Shown here: piece by piece, positions 1 through 11,942 of the stretch
How positions within the stretch are numbered: the stretch's first letter is position 1
Layout of the letters: the number at the start of each line of letters is the position of its first letter
NCBI GenBank assembly: GCA_001695595.3
Contig: MBPM02000004.1
Span: 1,612,001-1,676,000, forward strand
Direction: 5' to 3'
DNA length: 64,000 nucleotides
DNA from: Plasmopara viticola
Taxonomy: Eukaryota; Oomycota; Peronosporomycetes; Peronosporales; Peronosporaceae
The notes under the pieces: generated by a model
What the model was told of the DNA's origin: nothing
Databases searched by the model: none
What the model saw: the letters and a program-made list of their open reading frames with translations, nothing else
Position numbers and translations under genes: made by a program

Positions 1-126
1 CTGTGCTTTCGATCCATTCGATAGCTTCACGAGGAAGTAGACCGTCAACCAGTGATTGATTATTGAAAGCTACGGGATCCAACAGCAGCTTGCTCACAGG
101 CGCGTAGCCAGGTGCTGATGGATCTC
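1..126 (-). other. Possible 3' or internal fragment of a coding sequence at the window edge
   Basis: On the minus strand a frame of about 41 codons stays open from a stop near 124-126 to the window edge. Its composition looks protein-like: it contains VSKLLLDPVAFNN and LLPREAIEWIES. I do not recognise the family. It could be the edge of a real gene, a pseudogene, or chance. From here to about 1450 I see no gene. Confidence 0.2.
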
Positions 127-1494
127 ATAGCACCAAATTGAAGATCGCATTTTTCGGTGAGCAACTGTTTAGTATCCTTAGTCCAAAGAATTAAGTGAGC
201 TGACGGAATGCGTTTTGTATTCTTCAAGCGAATCTGTACAATGCGCGACAAGATTGTTACCGCAATTACGACGGGAGATTTAATGATACCGAAGCGTAAA
301 AGCCTCGCTATTATCGCCTTTCCTGCGCTGACTGACTTTTTTATTGTATGTGTGCGCACTCATGTAGGTACGTAGACCAGTGTTTGTCAAATCTAAACAA
401 TTGAGTTGACTTGAAGTTTGTTGTTGACAATCAAGTTGCTATTAAACTCTTGTCGTAGATAATTGACAAAGGAAAGCAAACCATGGAAGTAACACTAAAC
501 GAGTGAATGCCAATTGCGGTTTTAGAGGCTTTGAAAGACGCTGGGGCGGGTGCTGATATCAGCATGTGCAAGCTGGACCTTGCGAAATATCTTTCACCGA
601 AACGAGATAGATCAATACATCCTAAATAGATAAATGGTGATAATTTTTTACGAGACTAACTCAAGATCTCGCAGTGATCAGACTTTCCAAAGAAAAAAGC
701 CAAAGACCAAGCTTAGTAGCTTGTACGAACATTTGATCAAATTTCAATCAATTCGGACAGCTACTTATTAAATTCTGTAAGCAGAAGTGGCACGCAAGCT
801 GCATCTTGTGTACTCGTTTCGATTTTAAAGCTAATAGTTTACTACTACGACCAACACACAAGCAAGCTGAACTCGCTCACTCCACGATCTCAATGTTGCA
901 TCTACGCTTCGTGCACTGGAAAGGATGATGAAGATGAACAACAAAGCAGATCCTATGTATATTTAAATCATATAAAATGCCGTGGCACGACTCTTCATCC
1001 ATAGTTTTCAGAGTTCTAGCGCCACCTTTTCGTATTCGATGAATTTATTAGATAAATTTTCTTTTGTGTAATAAACAACGTAAGACAGTCGTTGACAAAG
1101 ATAATCCACCAGCTTACATTAGTCATCAAGGAAAAGGTTGGGGTGACGCCCTCCTTCCAAGCGCGGGGGCTAAATGCTCGCGCGCTTCGGGCAGGTGCTC
1201 TCGGGCAACTGCAGGTCTCTAACGAGTCTCATTCTCGACGCGACGGTCTCCAGCACCAGGGCGCCACCTGGGCTCTTACCAAGTCAGAGCTAAACAAAAT
1301 AATGGAAGACCCTCACGACCTCGGTGCTGGCTGCACTGCCCGCCGAACGAGACCCGACGTATGCGGACACCACTCTATGCCGTGGACTAGCCAGACTGAG
1401 CCTAGCACGTGCATAACTTGGCAACGCGATAACGTAATACAATACAATACAATAACATTAGTCATAGATATGTGGTCCATATATTTTCTACAAA

Positions 1495-1695
1495 ATGAAA
1501 AGAGACCAAGTCTTCATTTGGATTACGCTCGTGGGTGTGGCGGGTGCGCTAGCCATCAATTTGCCGCGATATAGTACAATGGCACATCAGGGACGCGAGC
1601 GCACACTACATTGTCATAAGAGTAAAAAAATGGATATAATAGAGCCTGCATTAGACACCATCTGGAAATATATCGACAAAAGAGGCAACGACTGA
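1495..1695 (+). CDS. Small single-pass membrane protein, left-arm copy
   Basis: This 66-residue ORF begins with a good ATG and has one hydrophobic segment at about residues 7-24. It is followed by the motif LPRYSTMAHQGRERTL and a charged tail ending in IWKYIDKRGND. The same motif and layout occur in the 72-residue copy at 19950-20168 on the opposite strand. The short N-terminus, single span and basic tail with a W near the end resemble small mitochondrial inner-membrane proteins of the SMIM20/MITRAC7 type, but that is a weak resemblance from memory. The left copy has diverged more and lacks the divergent SCFD2 partner of the right copy, so it is probably the derived copy. It may or may not be expressed. 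Confidence 0.55.
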   Translation: MKRDQVFIWITLVGVAGALAINLPRYSTMAHQGRERTLHCHKSKKMDIIEPALDTIWKYIDKRGND

Positions 1696-1943
1696 CTTCT
1701 TGTATGTTTCAACTACAAATCCAGCCAAGCTTTATTTATCTCTAAAATTTGACCAAACAAACTCAAGATCTTTAGCTGCGAATCATCTACTCTTTTTTTC
1801 GCCGTATGGGGCTTGAGGTCAAACTCCTAGTTTAGGATTCCGTGGCATGTTAGAGAAACAGCAAAGTTGGTTGGACCGTTGGCGTTGCAATCCACTTGCT
1901 TTTAAGTACCCCAACGCGGGCAGCACCACTCAAGCGACAGGCT

Positions 1944-2969
1944 TCAGACGAACTTGATCTCTTCAAGCTTTTCATAATCCCGCGCAACTTGCAGAAAAAA
2001 GTCTCCCCGGTTTCGAATATTTTTGGCGATAAAGCCAAGTTTCATGCCCCAAACTGACTGTGGCCACGGTTTCTCTTCTGGCACGACAAAGAGTTTATTG
2101 ATACAGCAGTTACCATAGACTCGAAAGTACGTCTCAAAAGCAGGAAGTATGTCATTTTGCCATCTGTCGTCACTGCTATAAAGGTAGAATCCTAGTTCTT
2201 CCAACTCTTTTCTGTCACGCTTCACATATTTCGCAAAGATCGAAGAGGCTCGAATCTTGTTCACCTCTTTTCCGAGTTGGTACCCAATCAATCTTTTCGG
2301 CCACTTGCTATTCTCGTCAGCTCTAATTTCAAACTTTTGAGGTACTTTTGCGTGCCCGTAGAGCTGTCGAAAGCGTCGTAGTGCAGGCATGAAAAGAACG
2401 TTCCATTTATAATCTGATGTTACCCACACGAACTCTATGTTGTCGAGGTCTTGGACCTGAGATGCCGTCAATTTTTCTCGATTTTTACGCAGTCCGTTTA
2501 CACAAAAGCCTAGTCTCAATCCCCACGTGGCTTTTGGCCATCGTTGATCGCCTTCAGGTACAGAGAATTTGCGCGGCACACACAGATCCCCCTCGATCTT
2601 TCTATACGTTTTTAAAGCCGAGAGTGTCACCTCTTCCCAATAGAAGTGCTTCCAGTCGCGGATTATTGGAAATCCGACAGCGTCCAGCTGGCCACGTACG
2701 CTTTTCACCTCGGAAGATGTATCAATGCTCGAGACGCGAACAAATGTGCGGATTTTGCGGCCCAAATTGAGACCTCGCGTCTCTAGTGGCCATGGATTAG
2801 GAGTAGAGTGATTGACTTCATTTTGCGGTACTTGGAAGGTGTAAGGCACGAGAAAATGACCATGTTGCTCATGAAATACTTTCAAAGCAGCTGTGAGTGA
2901 TGTAAAGCGCTTCGTCTGCCGTCTCGAGCTTAAGAAGCGATAAGAGCCGATGAGCGCTTGGCGCTGCAT
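1944..2969 (-). CDS. Helicase-associated (HA) repeat protein, probably mitochondrial
   Basis: The ORF encodes about 341 residues from the first in-frame ATG. Four HA-type repeats of about 70 residues can be seen, each with a pattern like ALxxFxxxxGxxxVPxxFxVP...WPxxxxGxxLG...LxxxGF. They start near residues 21, 111, 185 and 262. The N-terminus (MQRQALIGSYRFLSSRRQTK) is basic, has no acids and looks like a mitochondrial presequence. Large families of such HA-only proteins occur in oomycetes; their function is not established, and in other taxa HA domains flank helicases and are thought to bind nucleic acid. The right-arm copy has an ATG seven codons upstream where this copy has GTG, so the original start was probably lost. 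No intron is needed. Confidence 0.7.
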   Translation of the reverse strand: MQRQALIGSYRFLSSRRQTKRFTSLTAALKVFHEQHGHFLVPYTFQVPQNEVNHSTPNPWPLETRGLNLGRKIRTFVRVSSIDTSSEVKSVRGQLDAVGFPIIRDWKHFYWEEVTLSALKTYRKIEGDLCVPRKFSVPEGDQRWPKATWGLRLGFCVNGLRKNREKLTASQVQDLDNIEFVWVTSDYKWNVLFMPALRRFRQLYGHAKVPQKFEIRADENSKWPKRLIGYQLGKEVNKIRASSIFAKYVKRDRKELEELGFYLYSSDDRWQNDILPAFETYFRVYGNCCINKLFVVPEEKPWPQSVWGMKLGFIAKNIRNRGDFFLQVARDYEKLEEIKFV

Positions 2970-2987
2970 GTGATATGCAATTTTCAC

Positions 2988-5900
2988 GTATGAGTTGAAG
3001 GATAGAAATATTTCTACTTTATAGAAATCCTAATAAGTAATGCGAAAAAGTAAAGCGAATCATTTGTTTCGCTTTTTCTTTCCCTTTAAGCTGATTTAAA
3101 ATATAAATCCTTGAAAAGCAGCTCTATCAACGGTTAACGTAGTGATCTCGCATCCTTATATGGCTATGCTTTAGAAAATGATGCTTGCACAGCCATCGTT
3201 GATGCTGATAGAGTATTGCCTGATCGCAAATTAGTGGGCACAGCCACTACTAACACATCTGTATATTTTGTTTATGGTATTTCTTCATATCGTATTTATA
3301 TATTTCCGAAACTCACCATCTATCGAATAGACGTTACGCAGCACCTTGCAAAGCCTTTCATACAACTTGTTGGCATTGCATAAGTCTCAAATGTCCTCTC
3401 CACTCGGACAAAAAGAATGGAGCAATTTCAGGGACAAAAATTATCATCTGATGCCGTGACTGGTGATGGTATTACTAATGAGATCGAGACAAGAAGAAAC
3501 AAAGGCAAGGAGCCACGATAGATTTTTAAGTATCGAAAACAGCCAAAAAAAACCTCTAACGCCACCCGACGCCGACTACAAACGCAAATTACCTTCCCGT
3601 TCCAGGTCGACTCACATTCTCGGGAGCAGGATTGACAAGAAGATAAGTTTTTCTCTACAATGGCTGCGCTCACCTGCTTCGGGCGCGACGAGATTTTTTG
3701 ACAGCCACTTTTCGCTTGGCATCTACGGATGTATGCTTCTTCAGCGCAAGTTAAGGCGATTATGCGTAGCTTTTCATCATCAAATCAAGGTTGGTTGACA
3801 AATTTATCTTGGCGGCGTACCCGGCGATTTGCGTGGCTTGCATTAGCCCGATATGGTTTCTAATACCGTCACCGAACCCTCTTAAGATTGAGTGAATTTA
3901 TGCCAAACCGACTGCATTAATTTTTGGCTTCGGTGAAGTACTAAGCTACGGTGCTAAGAAAGCCAGCCACGACCGTGCGTAAAAGTCCTATCACTTGGAC
4001 AAGTTACGAAGCGCCTATTGATTCTGCTTCGAGAACGAGCAAGCCTCCGAGTTCTCGTGCTAAAGCCGCTCTAGCAGCTGTCAAAAGTTTTAAATTGCGG
4101 TATACACGTGTTAAATCACGAGAAGATTAAAGCTCCCTTGAAGAGCTTCACTACGCATTCGGTGTGAACCGCAACTTTTTTGGCGGTCCGGAGCTGCAAA
4201 AAAGACTTGATAGTATGCCTTTTTCCCGCAAAGCAACAACTTTCTTGCTATTCCAGGAGACTCTTGTGGCGGAAATAAATTTTCCTAGCAACGTTTCCTT
4301 TTAAGGTTGTGATTGGATCGAGTTCTGTGCTTCTTAGTGCGAGTTGTTCGACCCGCATAATGGTCTAGCCTCTCTTTGCTGTAAGCAAACTGAAAAATTT
4401 ACCATGTGTAATGCCTGGTTAACATTTTCCTGGACCAAAACAAAACGGATTACCCACATGTCTTGGATGTGCATCGCGTACATTCTCTGGTCGACTTGAG
4501 TACACTCGTAGACTATTTCGCTGAAGCAGAAAAAATTCGGAGCTTGTGTGAAGAAATTGACAGCATCATCAATTATGTAATTACTTAAGCTCCGCCAGCA
4601 TACACACATTCTTGCCTGAAAGCACAGGATAACAAAAGATAGTTTTAACTATAAAGGAGTAGACGATCTTTTTTTTATGCGTGCGAGCCCTCTTTTTAGT
4701 GAAAGCTGCCTGACCTAAGGACAGAGATACCTCACACGCAACTCCTCCGAAGACAAGCGACCACTCTGTGCGTGCTCAGGGAAAGCCACTTCACTTTGCC
4801 CGAAAACATTAATAATGTCACTTGTATTATCCGCACTCTAAAGTTAGCGAAATGCTGACATACGACACCATGATACGAATACCTTGCTTCGCAAAGTGCA
4901 AAAGGCGCCATAGACACTGGTAGGTTTCTTTTTCTCATATTTTCTATATCCAAGCCGTTCCGTTGGGATTTGCAGTTAATAGAAAGAAAAAAATCGAACT
5001 ATATGATTTGGCATTTTCTTTCTTCAAATGTTTTGTTTGCTGCTATCTAACGTCAATGAGCCACCAAGCTGGGCTAGCGCCTGGCAAAGATTAAGCGTGT
5101 GTGATTTGTAAATAGCGTAAAGGGCAGCTTCAAATATATACGGATCAGGACATGACTACAATACCAACATTTTAGTTTAAAGCATTGTGATATAAATTTT
5201 CGTGCGTAATATATAACAGTTACGCAGAGGGAGTGTGTGTCACACTACTTAGCCATACTATGTGATGAACGTCCTGAGCAGCAGAACATAGTACCAAAAA
5301 GTACTAAAAAGTAGTACATAATCGATTGACTGCTTAATGCTCATCGGTTGGAATTTACATGCTGAATAGTAGTTGTAAAATATTTTTCTCGAATGGAGTA
5401 CCATCGAGAAAGCCGAATGTAGTTAAATTTACGAATGAAGATATAAGAGTTTGTTCCACATAAGAATTTACGCAGAAGCAACTGCGAGGACACTCGGCGT
5501 CTCACTGTTTGATTGAACTTTCAAAATTATATATATAAACTCTTGCTTGTAAGACTCACTGGGGTCAGGCAGACATTGATGTGCGACTGGTCTTAGTCAT
5601 GAGTATATTAAGAGATTCAGGGATCCAAACTCATTCTTTTACTGCAATAATATTTACGCCAAACACACTTTACCCTAGTCAATACGCTCATAAGCCGCTC
5701 AGTCTAATCATCCATGGAGATAAAACCTTGTACTTATCTGCCTCAAAGTATGTAAGATGATTTGTATTAGCTGACTGCCCTGCTTCGCTGTGAAAAAGTG
5801 CAGCCTTTCCTTGCAAATTGGCCTGGCGCTAAGGTAGGCACTTTCCAATTGTAATAACGCTCTACTGAAGTATCGCTAGCAAAAGATGACGAGTCGTCTG

Positions 5901-7655
5901 CGTAGTTACTAAAGCTACTTACAGTGAGCGTGAGAACATTGTTAGGAGAAGAAAGAAAAAAGGCTATGGCCTGAGTCAAATAAGTCGAAATGACTATGTT
6001 GTTTGCATTTTGGCGGACATAGTAACCGTGATTGACTCTGACATTTCGAAGCTTGTTGGACAGCACGCAATTGGACGTTCACGCGCAATACCTTAGTCAA
6101 CGCAGCATTCTTCCCGTGGAGTGACATTATGTGTCAGCTTACGCAAGTCTTTTGGTTAACCAACTTTGCGTAGTAAATAGAGTTTCGGTCTCCTTTATTT
6201 TGCTCAAAAAAACAACTAACGGGTTTTCTTACGAAGACAGTTTATGATGGCCAGCAGCCCAACGTTAGATAGAAGATTGGACTTATGGACAGATGGCACA
6301 TTGAAACCCTTTGGTATGATTGTTGAAGGGGCAATATAAGCTGTATTAGCTTTAAAGCAGAGCTAGTAAGAAGAGAAGCTAGGCGGCGCAATTCTTATAT
6401 TCAGCTTTGCTGATGACGGGGGGACGTAGATTTACGAGCTGGGTTATTTATCGATATGGCGTCTGGGATACCCGACAGAAACTGTTGTAGTGTCCTGTAA
6501 AGGAAGCGCGCTAAACTATAAAGGCCAAATTCTTGCGGCCAATTAGGCTACAAAAATTGGCGAATTCCAGTCAATCGATTGAAAAAAACAAGAGGTTTCC
6601 AGCACTAGAGAGAGAAAACTTAAAGTGCTTAAGCCACGAACTCAATCAACGGATCGTGCTTGCAAGCCTGGCTGAAGCATCAGTAAGGTTTTCACGAAAA
6701 TTACCACTTGCCCTCGCTAACGTCGGGACGTCAAGCAGTTACGTTATGCGCTCTATTTCTGAGAAATTATAACCAAATTTTGAAGCTCTTTGAGCTCATG
6801 AACGCAACAGTGTCACCTTTCGCTCATCGAAACCTATGCTTAATTGTGGACATAGACGGAGCCTTGATGCCATTGAACACAGTGTCCTTGATGTAAGGCA
6901 TGGCTTTATCCTGGGTATGATGTAGCCAGGTAGCCACAAACTCTGAGTCGTATTGAGAGCAAAGACCTTGGGTGCCACCATCTTTGAAGTTTGGTGAGCT
7001 TCCTGGGTAAAAGGGATGCTTCTGGCGCGGACACTAGACCGAGTTTGTCATCATTTCAGACACGTATATATTAGAGATAGACATCGATGGAGGCGCCGGC
7101 AAAGTTCTGGGTCATGAAGCGGCACGTATGTATCTAAGCGATGCTCATAAGAAGTAGCATTTGCTGCATGATGGCATCTTAGGCGCTTAGTCGATCAAGG
7201 CCTAAAAATAGGTGTGAAGTGGTAACGAATCACTAAGAAATTCATATAAGACACAGCAGGTTCTTTATATCATGGGTTAGTTGGCCGGCTAGAGGCAGGG
7301 TGGAAAAATTTAGACCTTAAAAATGTGCGTTAATTGACACGTATACACTGATCAGAAAAACATAGAGTTTGTGCATGGGCGAGGCCATAACACTGCGCGT
7401 AGATTGGAATATCATCATTTAAGAGGTAGTCAAAGAAGACAGTATTTGCTGCAAATAATGCCAGGCATACTTGGCTGTAGACCAAGTCATCAAGGGCACA
7501 ACTCCGATAGTGTACGTGAAGTGATACGTGACTCAGTTAGCAACGCTCGTCATGGACAATGAGTATATATAGCAAAGCTTGACTCAGTTGTCCAGAGGCA
7601 AGACAGCAAAAGCACAGCTCTTCTTATGTACGAAAATTAGTTATACTTGGACACA
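2988..7655. other. Diverged non-coding part of the left arm
   Basis: No intact gene is visible here. The sequence aligns in inverted order with 14010-18660, but at low identity and with many gaps. The best-conserved stretch is 5770-6090 against 15600-15860, which may be the remains of a coding region (minus-strand frame containing NIVISTYLTQAIAF). Both copies are interrupted. Near the inner end (about 7100-7560), copies of a repeat of roughly 105 bp can be made out. Confidence 0.6.
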
Positions 7656-7816
7656 AATCGGGATTACAATCTGACGCCCACTTAAAAACGAGCTTGCTAT
7701 TCGAGACGGGTACACTTGTCAAAGATTAGAATTTCGCTGAAAATACAAGCTGTGGCATGCACGTTCTTGCCTTCAGCGTTGTTATTAAGCTCAAAAGTAT
7801 TCTTTGATCCGAGCAA

Positions 7817-7886
7817 GCGCCGTTGATTAGTAGTAAAATATCTCGTTGCCAACGAGATGCTCCAAATTCGATTTCCAGACGGCGCA
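7817..7886 (+). tRNA. tRNA-Gly(GCC)-like copy, array unit 1
   Basis: The acceptor ends GCGCCGT and ACGGCGC pair perfectly, with A as discriminator. The anticodon arm is TCTCG-TTGCCAA-CGAGA, with GCC as anticodon and a perfect 5-bp stem. The T-arm keeps TTCGAT, but its stem is not paired, so this is probably a pseudogene. Confidence 0.4.
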
Positions 7887-10173
7887 CCTTTGTGCTACTA
7901 TTTTTCAACATCATATTGGCCACCAGTCATTAATTTCAGGGGCTTCATCAAGCCCACGAACACAATCCATCTGCGCATCATTATATGGCCGAAAAATGTT
8001 CATACTAGCCTAGAATCTTACCCCCATTTCAATGATTGCACTTGATTCCTGAGACGAACATAAATATAACGATCAGCAATTTGCTGATAAAGATAAGATG
8101 TGGATGCATACTATTATTTCCTGCGTTATTTTTTAAGCGGTTCAAATTGCCCAGGCTGATTTTTTTCTCTTTTATTCGAGCAATTGCCGTTGCTTAAGCG
8201 CTAAGATATCGCGATGCCAACGAGATGCTCCTAGGTTGATTACCAGACGGCGCACTTTTTTGCCCCCCAATGACCTCCAACAATTGTTTTTTGGTACTGC
8301 ATCGAGACTATATACATAAGCCATCTGCGATGTAGACTTTCTGTGCAAGTAAATAAAAATAATAGCTTCTAATTTGACGCCCGTGTAGAAAACAGCGCTT
8401 GGTAACTGAGACGGGGCTTTTTTGCCTTTTGCGTTGTTGATGAGCGTAGCAAATTGCTCAGGCTAGAAGAATATTTACGATCTGAACAAGCGCCGTTGCT
8501 TTGGCGGTAAAATATTTCGTTGCCAACGAGATTCCCGGGTTCGTTTCTCAGATGCCGTGACTTTGTGCTACTAGGTTATCAGCCTCACATTGACCTCCAG
8601 TCATTGATTTGAGGTGATACATCGAATTCACGTACACAAGTCATGTGCGTTTCAGCTTTTTGCAGGAAAATGAACCTGCCAGCTTGTAATCTGACGCCCA
8701 TCTTGATAATTGCACTTGATATCTGAGACGAGTAGAAATGTCAAAGATCGGCATTTTGCTGAAAAGAATAAAATATAGGAGGCATATTCTTGCCTTTTGC
8801 CTTGTTCTTGAGCGTCGAAAATTGCTCAGGCTGAAAAGTATTCCATCGATCTGAGAAAGCGCCGTGTCATTGGTGTTGAAATATATCGATGGCAGTAAGA
8901 TACCCCGGATTCGATTCTTGAATGGCGCACTTGTGTGCTACTAATATGTCAACCTCACAGTGACCACCAATCAATTTCTAATGCGCTACATCGAACCCAC
9001 GTACATAATTGTCTCGTTCGCATTTTATTTGCAAAATTATATCAATGCAATCTTATAGCTTGACGCCCATCTTGACAAGAGGGCTCAAAAACTAAAAACG
9101 GGTATAGATATAAAAAAAGAGAATTTTGCTGACAGGAAAAAGATGCGAGATGCATAATATTGCCTTCTGTGTTGATGTTGAACAGTGCAAATTGCTCAGA
9201 CTGAAAAGCAATTCTTTGATCAGAGCAAGCGCCGTTGCTTAAGTGGTAAAATATTTTGTTGCCAATGAGATGCCTGAGTTTGATTCTCAGATGCCGTGAC
9301 TTTGTGCTACTAGGTTATCAGCCTCACATTGACCTCCAGTCATTGATTTGAGGTGGTACATCGAGCTCACGAACATAAGTCTTTAGTTTTTTGCAGGAAA
9401 ATGAGGTCAATTTGCTGACAAGAAAAAGAAATTCTTGCCTTCTGCGTTGACGTTTCAAGTTGCTCAGGCTGAGTAGTATTCCTTCAATCTGAGCAAGCGC
9501 CGTGTCATTAGTGGTATAAATGATCGATGGCAGTAAGATGCCCCAAATTCAATTATCGAGCGGCGCACTTGGGTGCTACTAATATATATCAGCCTCACAG
9601 TGACCACCAATCAATTTTTAATGCGCTACATCGAGCCCACGTACATAAATTGTCTTGTTTGCATTTTATTGCAAAAATATATTAATGCGAACTCATAACT
9701 TGACGCCCATCCTGACAAGAGGGCTTGAAACCTAAGACGGGTATAAATGCGAAAAACCAGCATTATGCTGACAGAAAAAAGATCTGGGATGCATAATATT
9801 GCCTTCTGCGTTGTTGTTGAACTGTGCAAATTTCTCAGACTGAAAAGTAATACTTTGATCTGAGCAAGCGCCGTTGCTTCAGTGGTTAAATATCTCATTG
9901 ACAGGTTTGTTTTCCAGACGGCGCACTTTTGTACTACTAGATTTTTGACCTCACATTGATCACCAATCGCTACTTTCAAGAACTAAATCGAGCCCATATA
10001 CACAAATCGTCTCCGACATAGTTTTGTGTGCAATTTACTAAGCATACTAGTTTTTACTTTGACGCCCGTGATCGAAACAGCACTTAGTACCTGTGACGGA
10101 GGATTCTTGCCTTCTGCGTTAGTTGAGCAGTGCAAATTGGTCAGGCTGAAAAGTATTTTATTCATCTGAGCAT

Positions 10174-10244
10174 GCGCCGTTGCTTTACTGGTAGAATATC
10201 TTGTTGCCAACAAGATCCTCCAAATTCGATTCCCCGACGGTGCA
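10174..10244 (+). tRNA. tRNA-Gly(GCC)-like copy, array unit 8, one of the best preserved
   Basis: It is 71 nt long. GCGCCGT pairs with ACGGTGC with one G-T pair. The D-arm region reads TTTACTGGTAGAAT, close to canonical tRNA-Gly. The anticodon arm TCTTG-TTGCCAA-CAAGA is perfectly paired and carries two compensating changes relative to unit 1, which suggests past selection on the fold. The T-stem is weak. Confidence 0.45.
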
Positions 10245-10535
10245 CCTTTGTGCTACTAGTTTTTCAACCTCACATTGACCACCAGTCCCTCGTTAAGGGT
10301 GCGACGTCGAGCCTACGTACACAATACCATCTGATTTTTGTTTTCGCAGTATATGAGCATAGTAGCTTATTAATTTGACGCCCATCTTTTGTTGCGCATG
10401 ATACCTGAGACGACCATAGATGTGAAAGGTCAGCAATTTTTCGAAGAAGATATAGGATGCATATTCTTGCCTTGTGCGTTGTTGTTGGGCGGTGTAAATT
10501 GCTCAGACTGAAAACAATTCCCTTAAAATGAGCAA

Positions 10536-10606
10536 GCGCCGTTGTTTAAGCGGTAAAATTTCTCGCTGCCTACAAGATGCCCCGGTGTGGATCTCCAGAC
10601 GGCGCA
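10536..10606 (+). tRNA. tRNA-Gly(GCC)-like copy, array unit 9
   Basis: The acceptor stem GCGCCGT/ACGGCGC is perfect and the anticodon is still GCC. The anticodon stem has one mismatch and the B-box-like segment is damaged (GGTGTGGATC). A TTTT run follows three bases after the discriminator base. Confidence 0.35.
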
Positions 10607-11503
10607 GTTTTGTGCTATTAATTGTTAAAAACCTCACATTGACCAACGATCACTATTCTTAGGTATTTCAATGAGCCCATATATAAAAAGTCATGTGCGA
10701 TTTGTTTATTTTGCAGGAAATCCAGCACACAAGCTTTTAATCTGACGCCGATCATGAAAATTGCACTTGATACCTGAGACGAGTATAAACGTCAAAGATT
10801 AGCAAATTGCTGACAAGAACAACATAGGGATTAATATTCTTGGCTTCTGCGCTGATGTTGAGCGGTGCAAACTGCTCAGGCTAAATAGTAATCCACTTTT
10901 TTGAGCAAGCGTCGATGCTTTAGTGTCAAATATCTCTATGCCAACACACGCACCGGGTTAACTCTCGGACGACGCACTTTTGTGCTTCGATTTTTCAACC
11001 TCACATTGATCACCAATCACTATTTTCAAGTACTACATTGTGCCCATTCACACAAATATATTTTTCCTGTGCAATGTAAAAAGCATACTAGCTTATAATT
11101 TGACGCCCGTGTTCAAACAGCACTTGTTACCTTAAACGGGGAATTCTCGCCTACTGCGTTGTTTTTGTGCGGTGCAAATTGCTCAGACTAAAAAGCTCTC
11201 TTGATCTGAGCAAGCGCCATTTCTTCAATACTTCACATTAACACCATCTATTAATTTAAGGTGCTAAATTGAGCCCACGGACAGAAGCCATTTAATTAAT
11301 AGTTCTTTGCAGGGTAACGAGAATACAAGCTTACAGTTGACGCCCATCTTGACAACAATGCTCGAAACCTGAGACGGGTATATGTGTCGAAGATCAGCAT
11401 TTTTCCGACAAGAATAAGATGTGGGATGCATATTATTCTCTTCTACGTTGTTTTTGTGTGGAGCAAGTTGCCCAGGCTGAAAAAATACAGTTGATCTTAG
11501 CAA

Positions 11504-11573
11504 ACGCCGTTTTTTAGTGATTAAATATCTCGTTGCCAACGAAATGTTGCGATTTTGATTCTTCGACGGCGCT
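11504..11573 (+). tRNA. tRNA-Gly(GCC)-like copy, array unit 12
   Basis: Acceptor strands ACGCCGT and ACGGCGC pair except at the first base. The anticodon loop TTGCCAA is intact, with one mismatch in the stem. A T6 run directly follows, as in a Pol III terminator. The D-loop is shortened. Confidence 0.35.
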
Positions 11574-11871
11574 TTTTTGCGTTACTAATTCCAAACCTCA
11601 CAATAGCCACTAAGCATCGTTCTTAGGTTGTGCATCGAGCCCACGATCATAGAGCATCTACAAACAGTTTTCTTTCCAAGTAGCTGAGCATAGTAGCTTA
11701 AAACCTGACGCCTGTCTTAGTAACAGCGCTTGAGACCCGAGACGGGTATAAATGATTAAGATTAGCATTTTGCTGACAAGAAGAAGATGTGGGATGCATA
11801 TTATTGCCTTCTGAGTTGTTTTCGGGCGGTGCGATTTGCTCAGTCTGAAAGCTATAATTTGATCTGAGCAA

Positions 11872-11942
11872 GCGCTGTTGCTTTAGTAGTAAAAATTCTC
11901 GTTGCCAACGAAATGACGCGGTTCCGATTTCCGAACGGCACA
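11872..11942 (+). tRNA. tRNA-Gly(GCC)-like copy, array unit 13
   Basis: It is 71 nt long. GCGCTGT against ACGGCAC pairs with one mismatch and one wobble. The anticodon loop TTGCCAA is intact. It is preceded by a perfect TTGCTCAG/CTGAGCAA inverted repeat (11836-11843 and 11864-11871). Confidence 0.35.

Larger units (their letters stand above)
1455..7655 (+). repeat. Left arm of a large old inverted repeat
   Basis: Read as reverse complement, this stretch matches 14010-20200 in the same order over its whole length, with many indels. Anchor pairs, left against right: 1495-1695 with 19950-20168 (small membrane protein gene); 1944-2969 with 18668-19760 (HA gene); 3430-3800 with 17920-18290; 4720-4960 with 16660-16870; 5040-5340 with 16230-16540; 5770-6090 with 15600-15860; 6880-6980 with 14755-14830; 7100-7250 with 14430-14620; 7500-7640 with 14020-14160. 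Apart from the two genes at the outer end, no frame in the arm is intact. The boundaries are approximate. Confidence 0.85.

Noticed and set aside
1092..1574. 160-codon ORF
   Set aside because: It starts at a non-ATG codon, overlaps the small membrane protein gene in another frame and has no domain-like composition.
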